Origin: an uncultured Bacteroidales bacterium
Lineage (GTDB): Bacteria; Bacteroidota; Bacteroidia; Bacteroidales; Paludibacteraceae
Direction: 5' to 3'
Assembly (NCBI GenBank): GCA_902782665.1
Contig: CACZOA010000086.1
Location: forward strand, 1 to 41,352
DNA: 41,352 bases
This document shows positions 24,514 to 33,103 of the stretch, in pieces. The notes below the pieces were generated by a model, which had not been told where the DNA came from, did not search any database, and worked only from the letters and a program-made list of their open reading frames with translations. Made by a program: the position numbers and the translations under genes. The stretch's first letter is position 1; each line of letters opens with the position of its first letter.

Positions 24514-25497
24514 TTAGTGCAACAACACTCTTGTACCTACTTTGGGTTCTCCGGATATTTTCTTGTTGTGTTTCTTCAACTGCTCCAGCTGCACTCCATA
24601 ATACTGAGAAATCGAAAGCATCGTCTCTCCCGGCTCAACCACATGATAATCAAGAGCTCTGTAGCTTCTTCTCTTTCGTTTCAAGAAAACATACTCACCT
24701 ACTTTCAATGTGTAGTTCGACGGGAAATCATTCAGCGTTTTCAATTTATCCACCGTCAAATCATACTTCTTTGCCAACGAATAGAATGTGTCTCCCGGTT
24801 TGATCTGAACACATCTGACGCCGTTGATCTCCACACGGTTGTCTCCCTTGCGGATATCCACATTGTCGGCTTTCTTATCCTTTTCCGGATTCACCTCTTC
24901 CCTACTGTTTCGGCGTCTGTTATCATCATTGGGCACGACTTTGTCTTTGTTTCCACCGTCGTCTTTCTTGCTCTCATCCTGATAATTAGCATCGTCATAA
25001 ACATACAGTTTGTTCTGCTCTATCACCTCAATCAACAATGACGGATACTTGGGATTTGTAGCGTAACCGCATTTTTTCAAACCATTCGCCCACCCTTTAT
25101 AATCGGTAATCTTCAACTTGAAAAGCGGAGCGTAATGAGCTCGTTGCAAGAAGATAGAATGATCTACGAAACTTTGAGCCGCATTATCATACACTCTGAA
25201 ACAATCTCTTCTTTTATCGTCCTTCTTATGGTATGTCTTTCCTTTATAATCGCCTGTACACTTGATTCCGAAATGGTTGTTGGCTTTGACAGCGAGGTCG
25301 CTCCTACCGCTTCCACTTTCCAAAATTCCCTGTGCCAACGTGATGCTTGCCGGAATTTTATATTGTCTCATCTGCTCAATTGCAATCTGTTTGTATTTGG
25401 CAATATAAGCATCTGTTTCTGGGGATTTATAGCTCACTGAAGACGCGATGCTGGCTACAAACAGTGAGATTGTAGATAATAATAATCTGATTTTCAT
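24514..25497 (-). CDS. GH73 endo-beta-N-acetylglucosaminidase with two LysM domains
   Basis: This 327-aa peptidoglycan hydrolase cleaves the glycan chain after N-acetylglucosamine. It has a signal peptide (MKIRLLLSTISLFVASIASS). The glucosaminidase domain spans about 30-170: IPASITLAQGILESGSGRSDLA with catalytic Glu60, NNHFGIKC, CFRVYDNAAQSFVDHSIFL-type motif and CGYATNPKYPSLLIEVIE. A charged Asp/Lys/Asn linker (170-230) leads to two LysM domains at about 233-278 (KPGDTFYSLAKKYDLTVDKL) and 283-327 (VEPGETMLSISQYYGVQLEQ), which anchor the enzyme to peptidoglycan. It probably acts in daughter-cell separation or wall turnover in the periplasm. It lies downstream of the pseudouridine synthase terminator, and no clear promoter of its own is seen in the 13-base gap. 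Confidence 0.92.
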   Translation of the reverse strand: MKIRLLLSTISLFVASIASSVSYKSPETDAYIAKYKQIAIEQMRQYKIPASITLAQGILESGSGRSDLAVKANNHFGIKCTGDYKGKTYHKKDDKRRDCFRVYDNAAQSFVDHSIFLQRAHYAPLFKLKITDYKGWANGLKKCGYATNPKYPSLLIEVIEQNKLYVYDDANYQDESKKDDGGNKDKVVPNDDNRRRNSREEVNPEKDKKADNVDIRKGDNRVEINGVRCVQIKPGDTFYSLAKKYDLTVDKLKTLNDFPSNYTLKVGEYVFLKRKRRSYRALDYHVVEPGETMLSISQYYGVQLEQLKKHNKKISGEPKVGTRVLLH

Positions 25498-25507
25498 GGC
25501 ATTGTAT

Positions 25508-25546
25508 AATTAAAAAGGCTGCCAAAGAGAAAACCTTGACAGCCTT
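25508..25546 (-). terminator. Terminator after the pseudouridine synthase gene
   Basis: On the minus strand AAGGCTGTCAA pairs with TTTGGCAGCCTT (one mismatch) followed by TTTTTAATTAT. It begins 58 bases after the synthase stop and ends just ahead of the glucosaminidase start. Confidence 0.75.
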
Positions 25547-25603
25547 ATAATGTAAGTTAATTGCTAAGTCATAATTCTTAACTTTTAACTCTTGGTTTTA
25601 ATT

Positions 25604-26995
25604 TTACTCGAATGCACCCATTCTTAGCATGCTAACCTCACGCTCTGTAAGGAATCTCCACTCGCCTCTCTTCAATCCCTTCTTTGTCAAACCTGCGAAG
25701 AATACACGGTCAAGACGCATTACACGGTAGCCAAGTTTGTCGAAAATACGACGAACGATACGGTTTCTACCTGAGTGGATCTCGATACCGATCTTCTTGT
25801 GGTCTGCATCGTCTACGTAGCTGATCTCATCTGGCTTGATTGGACCATCCTCCAAGTCGATACCAGCAGCGATTGTTGCCATATCCTCCTCAGTAAGCTC
25901 CTTGTTTAGAGTAACCTGATAGATCTTCTTCTTGTTGTACATTGGGTGAGTCAACTTAGAAGCCAAGTCACCGTCGTTAGTCAATAGAAGAACACCTGTA
26001 GTTGGCTTATCAAGACGTCCTACTGGATAGATACGCTCCTTACATGCTCTCTCAACAAGCTTCATAACAGTAAGTTTTGCGTTTGGATCATCTGTAGATG
26101 TAACGCAACCCTTTGGCTTGTTCAAAAGGATGTAAACCAACTTATCTGGAGCAACAAGCTGATCTCCGATCAACACCTTGTCACCACGCTTGATCTTTGT
26201 TCCCAACTCAGTGATTGGAGTACCGTTTACTGATACAGCACCAGCCTGGATCAACTCATCAGCCTCACGACGTGAGCAAACTCCTGCATTAGCAAGATAC
26301 TTGTTCAAACGGATATCTTCATTTGGATCCACCATAACAGATTTATATTCAATCTGACGATGTCCAATATTTCCTTGCTTACGTTTGTTCTGTGGACGTC
26401 CACCACCACGGTTGTTATTGTTGTTGTAGCCACCGCCACGGTTGTTGTTGTAACCGCCGCCATTGTTGTTGTAGCCACCGCCACGGTTGTTGTTGTAACC
26501 ACCGCCACGATTGTTATTGTAGCCACCACCACGATTGTTGTTGTAGCCGCCACCACGGTTGTTGTTGTAACCACCACGGTTGTTATTGTAGCCACCACCA
26601 CGGTTGTTGTTGTAGCCGCCATCGTTGTTGTAACCACCATCGCCATTGTTGTCGCGATTGTAGCCACCGTTATAGCCTCCGTTGTAACCGCCGTCACCAT
26701 TGTCACGATTGTAGCCACGGTTGTTGTTGTAGTAGCCACCACCACGGTTATTGTTGTAACCGCCATCGTTGTTGTAACCACGGTTGTTGTAACCTCCATC
26801 ATTGTTGTAGCCACGGTTGTAGCCACCTCCGTTCTGCTCGCCTACTGGAACACGTGTATCACCTACTCTTCTTCTTGGTGCACGCTTCAAATGGTTGTCT
26901 GCAGTGAAATTAGGGTTAAAACTTCTTCTTTCACGCTGTTCTGCACCGGAATTTCTCTCGAAATCTTGTTGCATTTCGTCATCAAATGGTTTCAT
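25604..26995 (-). CDS. rluB: RluB/RsuA-family pseudouridine synthase with Gly/Tyr/Asn/Arg-rich N-terminal tail
   Basis: The enzyme converts a specific uridine in rRNA to pseudouridine. Of 463 residues, the last 240 are a standard RluB-like enzyme: S4 RNA-binding domain at about 228-275 (RLNKYLANAGVCSRREADEL), then LLNKPKGCVTS, and the catalytic GRLDKPTTGVLLLTNDG with Asp329, and GRNRIVRRIFDKLGY near the end. Residues 50-200 are a low-complexity run of GGYNNNRG units, about 25 copies. Such RG/Y-rich tails bind RNA and can drive condensates. Tails of this kind occur in Bacteroidota homologs, but the length here is striking. The repeat-coding DNA is itself tandemly repeated and may vary in copy number. 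It lies downstream of the DUF349 gene with an intercistronic hairpin between. Confidence 0.92.
   Translation of the reverse strand: MKPFDDEMQQDFERNSGAEQRERRSFNPNFTADNHLKRAPRRRVGDTRVPVGEQNGGGYNRGYNNDGGYNNRGYNNDGGYNNNRGGGYYNNNRGYNRDNGDGGYNGGYNGGYNRDNNGDGGYNNDGGYNNNRGGGYNNNRGGYNNNRGGGYNNNRGGGYNNNRGGGYNNNRGGGYNNNGGGYNNNRGGGYNNNNNRGGGRPQNKRKQGNIGHRQIEYKSVMVDPNEDIRLNKYLANAGVCSRREADELIQAGAVSVNGTPITELGTKIKRGDKVLIGDQLVAPDKLVYILLNKPKGCVTSTDDPNAKLTVMKLVERACKERIYPVGRLDKPTTGVLLLTNDGDLASKLTHPMYNKKKIYQVTLNKELTEEDMATIAAGIDLEDGPIKPDEISYVDDADHKKIGIEIHSGRNRIVRRIFDKLGYRVMRLDRVFFAGLTKKGLKRGEWRFLTEREVSMLRMGAFE
26400..26820 (-). repeat. In-gene tandem repeat coding GGYNNNRG units
   Basis: The minus strand repeats GGC TAC AAC AAC AAC CGT GGT-type units of 18-27 bases, with synonymous changes (GGT/GGC, AAT/AAC). 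The long plus-strand frames seen here (Val/Thr- or Cys/His-rich) are shadows of this repeat. Confidence 0.9.
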
Positions 26996-27042
26996 TTGTT
27001 TAACAATTTTAATTAATACTGTCCTTTATTTAATTTATGGGG

Positions 27043-27086
27043 TTTACTAAGGAGTAGCAACCGCTACTCCAATTAGTAAATTTTTT
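27043..27086 (+). other. Long palindromic hairpin between rluB and the DUF349 gene
   Basis: TTTACTAAGGAGTAGC pairs with GCTACTCC-AA-TTAGTAAA (16 pairs, two-base bulge, AACC loop). The T run follows it on the plus strand (27080-27086), opposite to the flanking genes. On the minus-strand transcript it sits between the two genes without a U tract, so it may be a processing or stability element, or a terminator for antisense transcription. Confidence 0.6.
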
Positions 27087-27097
27087 CTGTTTGATTT

Positions 27098-28936
27098 TTA
27101 GTTTAACTCTTCTGTTGTCTCGTCAATCAATCTGATCTTCTCCAACAATAGATTTCTCTCATCCTTCAACTTAGAGATCTTCTTCTTCATGCCGTCAAGC
27201 AATGGAGATGCTCCCTTTGAAGATTTTGAGAAGAATCCGATATTGTTCTCTGCAGTGGCAATCTCAGAATTGAAGTTCTCAACCAATTTCTGCAATCTCT
27301 TGCGCTCATTGTTGACCTTCGCCATACCCTGGCTTGCCAATGTCTCAATATTAGTCTTAAAGAAATCCAATCTGTTGATGCTGCGGTCTTTGTTCAACTT
27401 GTCGAACACCTCATCAATTGTAGATTTGTATTTCTTATAAATATTATCCTTCTCCTTGAATGGAACGTGACCGATTGAATTCCACTCTGCCAAAAGCTTC
27501 TTGAAATCAGCGAACGCATTGTCGTTGCCTTCAATCTGAAGTCCTTTGATTCTTTCAATCAAATCCTTCTTTTTCTCCAAATTAACTGATTCTTCCGACT
27601 TTCTGCTTGCGAAATCTGCCTCCTTCTGCTCAAAGAAATAATCGCACGCTGCCAAAAATCTCTTCCAAACAGCATCTGAATTCTTACGTGGAACAGGACC
27701 GATTGTCTTCCACTCCTTCTGGATCTCAACAAACTTGTTGGTTGTCTCTTTCCAATCTTTGCTGTCTTTCAACGATTCTGCGATCTCACACAAAGAAATC
27801 TTCTTCTTCAAGTTCTCCGACTGAGTGTCTTTCATCTTCTTGAAAAACTCGTTCTTTGCCACAAAGAATTTGTCACATGCGGCTCTGAATCTCTCATAGA
27901 TCTTGTCGTTGTCTTTCTTTGGCGCGAAACCTATCTTTCTCCACTCCTCCTGCTTTGCGACGATGAACTCAGTCATCTTCTGCCAACAGTCGAAGCTCTC
28001 TTCGTTTTCTACTTTTGCATTCTCAACTTCCTCACAAAGTTTTGTCTTCTCAACCAAATTCTGCTCCTCTTTCGCATGAATCTGCTCAAAATACTCTCTG
28101 TGACGCTTGTTTACAGCTGCAGTCGCCTCTTTGAATCGCTCCCATAGCTCCTCACGTTTCTCACGTGCAACAGGACCGATCTCTTTCCATCTTTCGTGGT
28201 AGTACTGCAATTTTCTGAATGAGTCTACAACATCTTTGTTCTCAGCCAATCCCTCTGCAAGTTCACAGATAGAGATCTTCTCCTCCAAGTTCTTGCGGAA
28301 ATCCAAGTCTCTCAACTCGTTAGCTGCACTCAAAGAATCATAGAATGTCTCAATCCATAGCTTATAGTTGCCATTCACCTCGTCGGCTTTAGCCTGAGGC
28401 ACTGCTCCTATATTCTTCCACTCGTTCTGAATCTCACGACACGCGTTGAAATCCTGACGGGCGTCTTTTGAGTTCTGAGCCAACTCTTTAAGTCTGTCGA
28501 TCAAAGCCAACTTAGCCTTAAGGTTCTTCTCCATCTCAGCTTCTTTCTGGGCCTGCTCCTCTCTCTTTCTACGCTGGTAAACAACGTATACAGACTTGAA
28601 CTCATCAGCAGGAAGTTCTACAGGTTCAGCGTTTTCTCCACTTTCTGCCTGCTCACTTCTAATTTTATCTATATTTTGATTGTAGCTCTTATAGTAGCAA
28701 CTCTTAATATCTTCTATATCCCTTTTGATAGCGCTAACACTACCCTTACATTCTGTTATCAAAGTGCGGGCCTTTTCTACCAACTCCGCCTCACTAAATG
28801 AAGAATAATCAACAATTTCTTGATCCTCCGCATCTGTCATAACGACCTCATTTTCAGCTAATAGATTATCAGATGCTGCAGTTTCTTGCGCATTTTCAGG
28901 CTGTGTAAGAGTCTCTTTTTCTTCAAGTGTACTCAT
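27098..28936 (-). CDS. DUF349 repeat protein
   Basis: The 612-aa cytoplasmic protein is highly charged and helical. It carries five DUF349 repeats, recognisable by a W..IG.VP..K core: EWKNIGAVPQAKADEV, RWKEIGPVAREKREELWERF, EWRKIGFAPKKDNDKIYERF, EWKTIGPVPRKNSDAVWKRF and EWNSIGHVPFKEKDNIYKKY. The first 100 residues are acidic and the C-terminal 80 form a coiled coil (KVNNERKRLQKLVENFNSEI). Members of this family are widespread and conserved in Bacteroidota; their function is unknown. A -7 box lies 34 bases upstream. The rluB-like gene follows after 102 bases, possibly on the same transcript. Confidence 0.9.
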   Translation of the reverse strand: MSTLEEKETLTQPENAQETAASDNLLAENEVVMTDAEDQEIVDYSSFSEAELVEKARTLITECKGSVSAIKRDIEDIKSCYYKSYNQNIDKIRSEQAESGENAEPVELPADEFKSVYVVYQRRKREEQAQKEAEMEKNLKAKLALIDRLKELAQNSKDARQDFNACREIQNEWKNIGAVPQAKADEVNGNYKLWIETFYDSLSAANELRDLDFRKNLEEKISICELAEGLAENKDVVDSFRKLQYYHERWKEIGPVAREKREELWERFKEATAAVNKRHREYFEQIHAKEEQNLVEKTKLCEEVENAKVENEESFDCWQKMTEFIVAKQEEWRKIGFAPKKDNDKIYERFRAACDKFFVAKNEFFKKMKDTQSENLKKKISLCEIAESLKDSKDWKETTNKFVEIQKEWKTIGPVPRKNSDAVWKRFLAACDYFFEQKEADFASRKSEESVNLEKKKDLIERIKGLQIEGNDNAFADFKKLLAEWNSIGHVPFKEKDNIYKKYKSTIDEVFDKLNKDRSINRLDFFKTNIETLASQGMAKVNNERKRLQKLVENFNSEIATAENNIGFFSKSSKGASPLLDGMKKKISKLKDERNLLLEKIRLIDETTEELN

Positions 28937-28969
28937 TAAAATTCCTTTTACTATTTTTCAAAAACTATG

Positions 28970-28977
28970 CAAATATA
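28970..28977 (-). promoter_or_regulatory. -7 box of the DUF349 gene
   Basis: Minus strand reads TATATTTG, an exact TAnnTTTG match, 33 bases before the ATG. The -33 is weak. Confidence 0.55.
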
Positions 28978-29185
28978 ACTAATTTATCAATCTATCAACA
29001 TCAAAGGCGGAAAAATTTATGGAATTTATATCATCGTGCCGTCAAAAATATTTAACTACGCAAGAAAACTTTCGGTTTCGACAATTTTCAACCACATATT
29101 TTTATTTTTCACAATTTCATTGTTTCCCATCAACCATCAACCTTCAACCCTCTCACCTCAAAATTAAAATAGCCCATAAAATGAA

Positions 29186-29217
29186 TTTGAATTAACAAAA
29201 ATTTTCTCATATCTTTG
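29186..29217 (+). promoter_or_regulatory. Promoter of the PBP1A gene
   Basis: TTTG (29186-29189) and TATCTTTG (29210-29217) are 20 bases apart, a textbook Bacteroidota promoter. The ATG at 29252 is 34 bases downstream of the -7 box. Confidence 0.75.
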
Positions 29218-29251
29218 TATATTGATATTTGATACAACTTAAAACAGACAA

Positions 29252-31756
29252 ATGACTTCTGAAGATTTGAAGAAATATTGGGCCAACTTTATGGTTGTGT
29301 TCAATAAGTATTGGGGCATCTTTTCAGTTGCGTTCAAAAAATATTGGACTATTTATAAAGATGCATTCAAGAGTAAATGGTATGTTAAGGTCCTTACTGC
29401 AATCGCGTCGCTGATATTGCTTTTATTCCTATTTATTAAGGCAGTCGACGTGAATTTCCTATGTATGTTTGGTGAATCTCCTTCTACGGAGGTGCTTGCC
29501 AACCCTAATTCTGTGGAGGCTTCTGAGATTTATAGCGACGACGGGGTGCTTATAGGTAAGTACTTCACTGAAAACCGTTCTTCCGTAGAGATCGAAGATA
29601 TTTCTGATGAATTGCTGATCACGCTTGTCCATACTGAGGATGAACGTTTCTTCGAACATCACGGTGTCGACTATTCTGGTTTGCTCGGCGCTTTCAAGGA
29701 TGCTTTGCTTGGTAACGCCCGTGGCGCCAGCACAATCACTCAACAGCTTGCCAAGAATCTTTTCAAAATGCGTTCCACATATAATAATGGCATTTTATGT
29801 AAGGTGCCAGGACTAAAAACGTTGATTATTAAGATTAAAGAGTGGAATGCCGCTAAACGTATTGAGGAAAGATTCACTAAATTGGAGATTCTTAAGATGT
29901 ATCTCAACACTGTCTATTTCGGTTCAAACGCATACGGAATCAAAGCGGCAGCAAAGACTTACTTCAACACTACTCCTAAAAAACTTAACTGGGAACAGTC
30001 GGCCTGCATCATCGGTCTGCTGAAGGCCACAACTTATTATAATCCTGTCCGTAATCCGGAAAACAATGAGCGCAGACGTAGGATTATCATCAACAACCTC
30101 GTCTCTCACGAAATGATCACTCAGGAACAGTGTGATTCTATCCTGGCTGTGCCTTTCACTCTTAATTTCAAGTCGGAATCCAATCTCGACGGAATTGCTC
30201 TCTACTTCCGTGATGCGGTGAGCAATGAGCTTCAGGAATGGTGCGACGAGAATAATGTGAATCTTTATACCGACGGTCTGAAGATCTACACGTCTATCGA
30301 CTCCCGTATGCAACGATATGCTGAGCAGGCAGTGTCGAAACAAATGGAGGAAAACCAAAAGCGTTTCTTCAAAAACTGGGGCAAACAAAACCCTTGGCGT
30401 GACCGTAATAAAAATGAGATGACTACTTTCATCGACGAGACAGTCCGCAAAACAGCTCTTTACAAATCTCTTTCAAAAAGATACGACGGCAACAAAGACT
30501 CCATCTATGCTTGTCTCAACAAGCCTCACAAGATGAAGATATTCAGCTACAAAACAGGTGTGAAAGATACTGTGATGAGCAGTCTCGACTCGCTTCGCCA
30601 CATGGTCAAATTCCTACACTGCGGTTTCGTGGCTATCGAGCCTCAGACTGGTTTGGTGAAGGCGTGGGTCGGCGACGTGGATTACAACTACTGGCAATAC
30701 GATAAAGTGCTTGCCAAACGTCAGCCAGGATCAACATTCAAACTATTTGTCTATTCACAGGCAATCAGAAAAGGAATGTCTCCATGCGACATCCGTACAG
30801 ACTCAATCACATCATGGATGACTGAGGAAGACGGAAAACCTGTGCTTTGGCAACCACAGAATGCCAACGGTATATTCTCTGGAGAAAAGTTGACTCTGAA
30901 AACGGCTATGGCTCGCTCAATCAACAGTATAGCTGTGCAACTCAACAAGGAGCTCGGTCCAGAGAATGTGGTGGAATTGGCACATAAGATGGGTGTGGAA
31001 AGTCCAGTACGACCAATTCCGTCGGTATGTCTGGGTACAGAAGACGTATCTCTTCTGGAAATGGTATCAGCCTACTCCACTATCCCTAACGAGGGAGTCC
31101 ACATGAAGCCAAGGATCGTCACCCGCATCGAAGACAAGGACGGCAACGTCATCTATAAGAATGAGCCAAAGGGCGAGAAAGTGCTCAGTTACGAAGAGGC
31201 CTTCTTGGTTCGTGAGATGCTTCGTGAAGGTTTGGCAGATGAGCGAGGCACCTCACGTCGACTTTGGAACTATAAGATCCACGGAGCAACCGATTTCGGA
31301 GGCAAAACAGGAAGCACATCCAACTATTCCGACGCATGGTATATGGGAATATCTCCAAAACTTGTGGCTGGAGCATGGGTTGGTGGCGAATACCGCTGCA
31401 TACATTTCAAAGACGGAGAGCAAGGACAAGGAAGCGCGTCTGCGTTGCCAATCTTCGGAGCCTTCATGGAAAAGGTGATGAACGATAAAAAACTTGCCCG
31501 CTACCGTGGCAGATTCGGTGAACCTAAACAGACTATCTCACGCACTTACGACTGTACAGAAGTGTTGGAAGAATTGGAAGAAGAAGAGCAAAAGAACGAA
31601 GGTGCAAGAGGATTCTTCCGCCGTCTTTTCGGACGTGACAAACAGGAGCAAGTGGCTGATACAAACCAGACATTGATAAAAAGCCGAAAAGAAATACGTA
31701 AGGAGCGACGTGAAATGAGACGCGAAGAGAGAAGACGTAGAAGAAACAGAGATTGA
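29252..31756 (+). CDS. mrcA: Bifunctional penicillin-binding protein 1A (GT51 transglycosylase and transpeptidase)
   Basis: The 834-aa enzyme polymerises lipid II into glycan strands and cross-links the peptides. A cytoplasmic N-terminus with three KYW-type repeats (KKYWANFMVVF, NKYWGIF, KKYWTIY) precedes one membrane anchor at about 46-63. The GT51 domain has EDERFFEHHGVD with catalytic Glu129 and GASTITQQLAKNLF. The transpeptidase domain has the active-site SxxK as STFK at 494-497, SxN as SIN at 556-558 and KTGS at 685-688. The C-terminus is a strongly basic tail (RKEIRKERREMRREERRRRR). Length is normal for PBP1A. It is transcribed alone from its own promoter and followed by repeat copy 2. 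The periplasmic location of the basic tail suggests contact with anionic polymers, by inference. Confidence 0.95.
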   Translation: MTSEDLKKYWANFMVVFNKYWGIFSVAFKKYWTIYKDAFKSKWYVKVLTAIASLILLLFLFIKAVDVNFLCMFGESPSTEVLANPNSVEASEIYSDDGVLIGKYFTENRSSVEIEDISDELLITLVHTEDERFFEHHGVDYSGLLGAFKDALLGNARGASTITQQLAKNLFKMRSTYNNGILCKVPGLKTLIIKIKEWNAAKRIEERFTKLEILKMYLNTVYFGSNAYGIKAAAKTYFNTTPKKLNWEQSACIIGLLKATTYYNPVRNPENNERRRRIIINNLVSHEMITQEQCDSILAVPFTLNFKSESNLDGIALYFRDAVSNELQEWCDENNVNLYTDGLKIYTSIDSRMQRYAEQAVSKQMEENQKRFFKNWGKQNPWRDRNKNEMTTFIDETVRKTALYKSLSKRYDGNKDSIYACLNKPHKMKIFSYKTGVKDTVMSSLDSLRHMVKFLHCGFVAIEPQTGLVKAWVGDVDYNYWQYDKVLAKRQPGSTFKLFVYSQAIRKGMSPCDIRTDSITSWMTEEDGKPVLWQPQNANGIFSGEKLTLKTAMARSINSIAVQLNKELGPENVVELAHKMGVESPVRPIPSVCLGTEDVSLLEMVSAYSTIPNEGVHMKPRIVTRIEDKDGNVIYKNEPKGEKVLSYEEAFLVREMLREGLADERGTSRRLWNYKIHGATDFGGKTGSTSNYSDAWYMGISPKLVAGAWVGGEYRCIHFKDGEQGQGSASALPIFGAFMEKVMNDKKLARYRGRFGEPKQTISRTYDCTEVLEELEEEEQKNEGARGFFRRLFGRDKQEQVADTNQTLIKSRKEIRKERREMRREERRRRRNRD

Positions 31757-31945
31757 TGTTCAATTCATAATTCATAATGCAAAATGCATAATTATGGGGA
31801 AATACATCTGAGGAATTTATTATCATTTATCATTTTGCATTCCTCATTTTGCATTTATATCGCGCCACGGTCGCCCATCGTTTGACAACGAATCCCAACC
31901 ATGGCGTGGTTTAGCAACCGTTTACACGGTTGAAAAATAATGACA
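31757..31945 (+). repeat. Dispersed intergenic repeat, copy 2 (left of the DjlA-like gene)
   Basis: The element begins right after the PBP1A stop: AATTCATAATGCAAAATGC, CATAATTATGGGGAA, ACATCTGAGGAATT, a CGCCACGGTCGCCCA part, the core CGTTTGACAACGAATCCCAA then CCATGGC, GTTTAGCAACCG, a CAACCGTTTACACGGTTG hairpin and AAAAATAATGACATCAA. The same blocks in the same order form copy 3 at 33104-33270. It contains the in-frame ATG at 31940, which is therefore not the start of the next gene. Confidence 0.88.
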
Positions 31946-32008
31946 TCAAATATCTTGCGTAATGCGTGGACTCTCATTTTATATACCACAAAACCTAATC
32001 AATTTATA

Positions 32009-33103
32009 ATGGCTAAGGAACTGTTCAACTCTCCTAGATACGAGAAAAAAGAAATCATCCCAATATACGATATAAATAACGATTTTGAGAAGATACCTTA
32101 TTTGATAGTTTTTTTGATTATATTGGCTGGAATTTTAGATGAGTTTTTTCAAAAGAGTTTTTATTTTTACCCCATCCCTTTTTTGTTAATGATGGGGTTT
32201 GCTGTTATAAAGCTTGCGTATCTTATATTATTTAATCTGGGAGGGTTAATGTCTGATAAAATCAATTACAGATTATATGTCAAGAATCTAAATAAGCAAA
32301 AAATTCTGTTCCATAGAGATGGAACATTGCCATATATATTGCCTTATGAAGAGTTGACTGATAATTTCATGAGTCTTAAATTGCGACTTTTTGTTGTAGT
32401 GATGAGAGCAGACAAGGAGGAGAAAGTGCTGGAAATGGATAAGGTTAAATCATATATCAGTAATCATGAACATCAATCGAATTATACAAACAGAGTAAAT
32501 GAATTCAAAAAATACTTGAAAGAAGACTTCGCTGTGGAAGATGTCGCATTTGCAATGTATTGGTTGTGTGAGAAAGAGAGAGAAGATATCCTGAAAGAGC
32601 TGTTTGATCTGGCATATGCCGACGGTGATTTTTGCGATGAGGAGGAATACATATTAAGATATATCGCTTACCACATGCATCTTAATGAAGATGAGTATGA
32701 ACGTACACTAAGAAATTTCATAATTGAACACTGGAACGGATATGAACAATATCATAAAGCACGTTATGGCGGATATTGGTATCATGATAAAAATGGAAAC
32801 AGAAAAAGGAACGCATCCAAAGATGATGATGAAAAGAAGACGGGAGACTCATCATCTGCGTCTGGCAACAGCCACAAGACTACCCCATCCATCTCTCCTG
32901 AACTGCAGAAAGCATATGCGGTGCTCGGCATTTCCGTCGACGCTACTCCATCCGAAATCAACGCTTGCAAACGAAACCTTCTACGTCTGAACCATCCGGA
33001 TCTTGTGGCTACCAGAGGTCAGGAGGCTGTCAATAATGCGACGCTGAAATGCCAGAAAATAAACCAGGCATATGAACTGCTGAAAGCAAACGGAAAATGT
33101 TGA
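32009..33103 (+). CDS. DjlA-like membrane co-chaperone: TerB-like plus C-terminal DnaJ domain
   Basis: The start is taken at 32009 (MAKELFNSPRYEKKEIIP) because the upstream ATG at 31940 lies in a repeat element. The 364-aa protein has a short N-terminus, two hydrophobic segments at about 32-49 and 56-78, then a TerB-like helical region with a clear core LKELFDLAYADGDFCDEEEY near residue 200. A Ser/Asp/Lys linker leads to a J domain (about 298-364) with AYAVLGISVDATPSEI and the HPD tripeptide in LLRLNHPDLV, needed to stimulate Hsp70 (DnaK) ATPase. Membrane anchor, TerB and C-terminal J domain are the layout of DjlA. It is monocistronic and flanked by direct copies of an intergenic repeat. Clients are unknown. 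Confidence 0.85.
   Translation: MAKELFNSPRYEKKEIIPIYDINNDFEKIPYLIVFLIILAGILDEFFQKSFYFYPIPFLLMMGFAVIKLAYLILFNLGGLMSDKINYRLYVKNLNKQKILFHRDGTLPYILPYEELTDNFMSLKLRLFVVVMRADKEEKVLEMDKVKSYISNHEHQSNYTNRVNEFKKYLKEDFAVEDVAFAMYWLCEKEREDILKELFDLAYADGDFCDEEEYILRYIAYHMHLNEDEYERTLRNFIIEHWNGYEQYHKARYGGYWYHDKNGNRKRNASKDDDEKKTGDSSSASGNSHKTTPSISPELQKAYAVLGISVDATPSEINACKRNLLRLNHPDLVATRGQEAVNNATLKCQKINQAYELLKANGKC

Larger units (their letters stand above)
28937..29251. other. Divergent promoter region between DUF349 and PBP1A genes
   Basis: The 315 bases hold the minus-strand DUF349 promoter (28977-28970) and the plus-strand PBP1A promoter (29186-29217). Between them, at about 29128-29157, lies a short run of CAACCATCAACCTTCAACC units that resembles the 7-bp tandem array at the window end. 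No open frame is seen. Confidence 0.6.

Noticed and set aside
26360-27016. Plus-strand frames rich in Val/Thr or Cys/His
   Set aside because: They are shadows of the GGYNNNRG-coding tandem repeat of the pseudouridine synthase gene, which stays open on both strands because of its base composition.
31940-32008. Upstream in-frame start for the DjlA-like protein
   Set aside because: The ATG is part of dispersed repeat copy 2, as the same bases (AATAATGACATCAA) recur at 33256 as AATAATAACATCAA without a gene.
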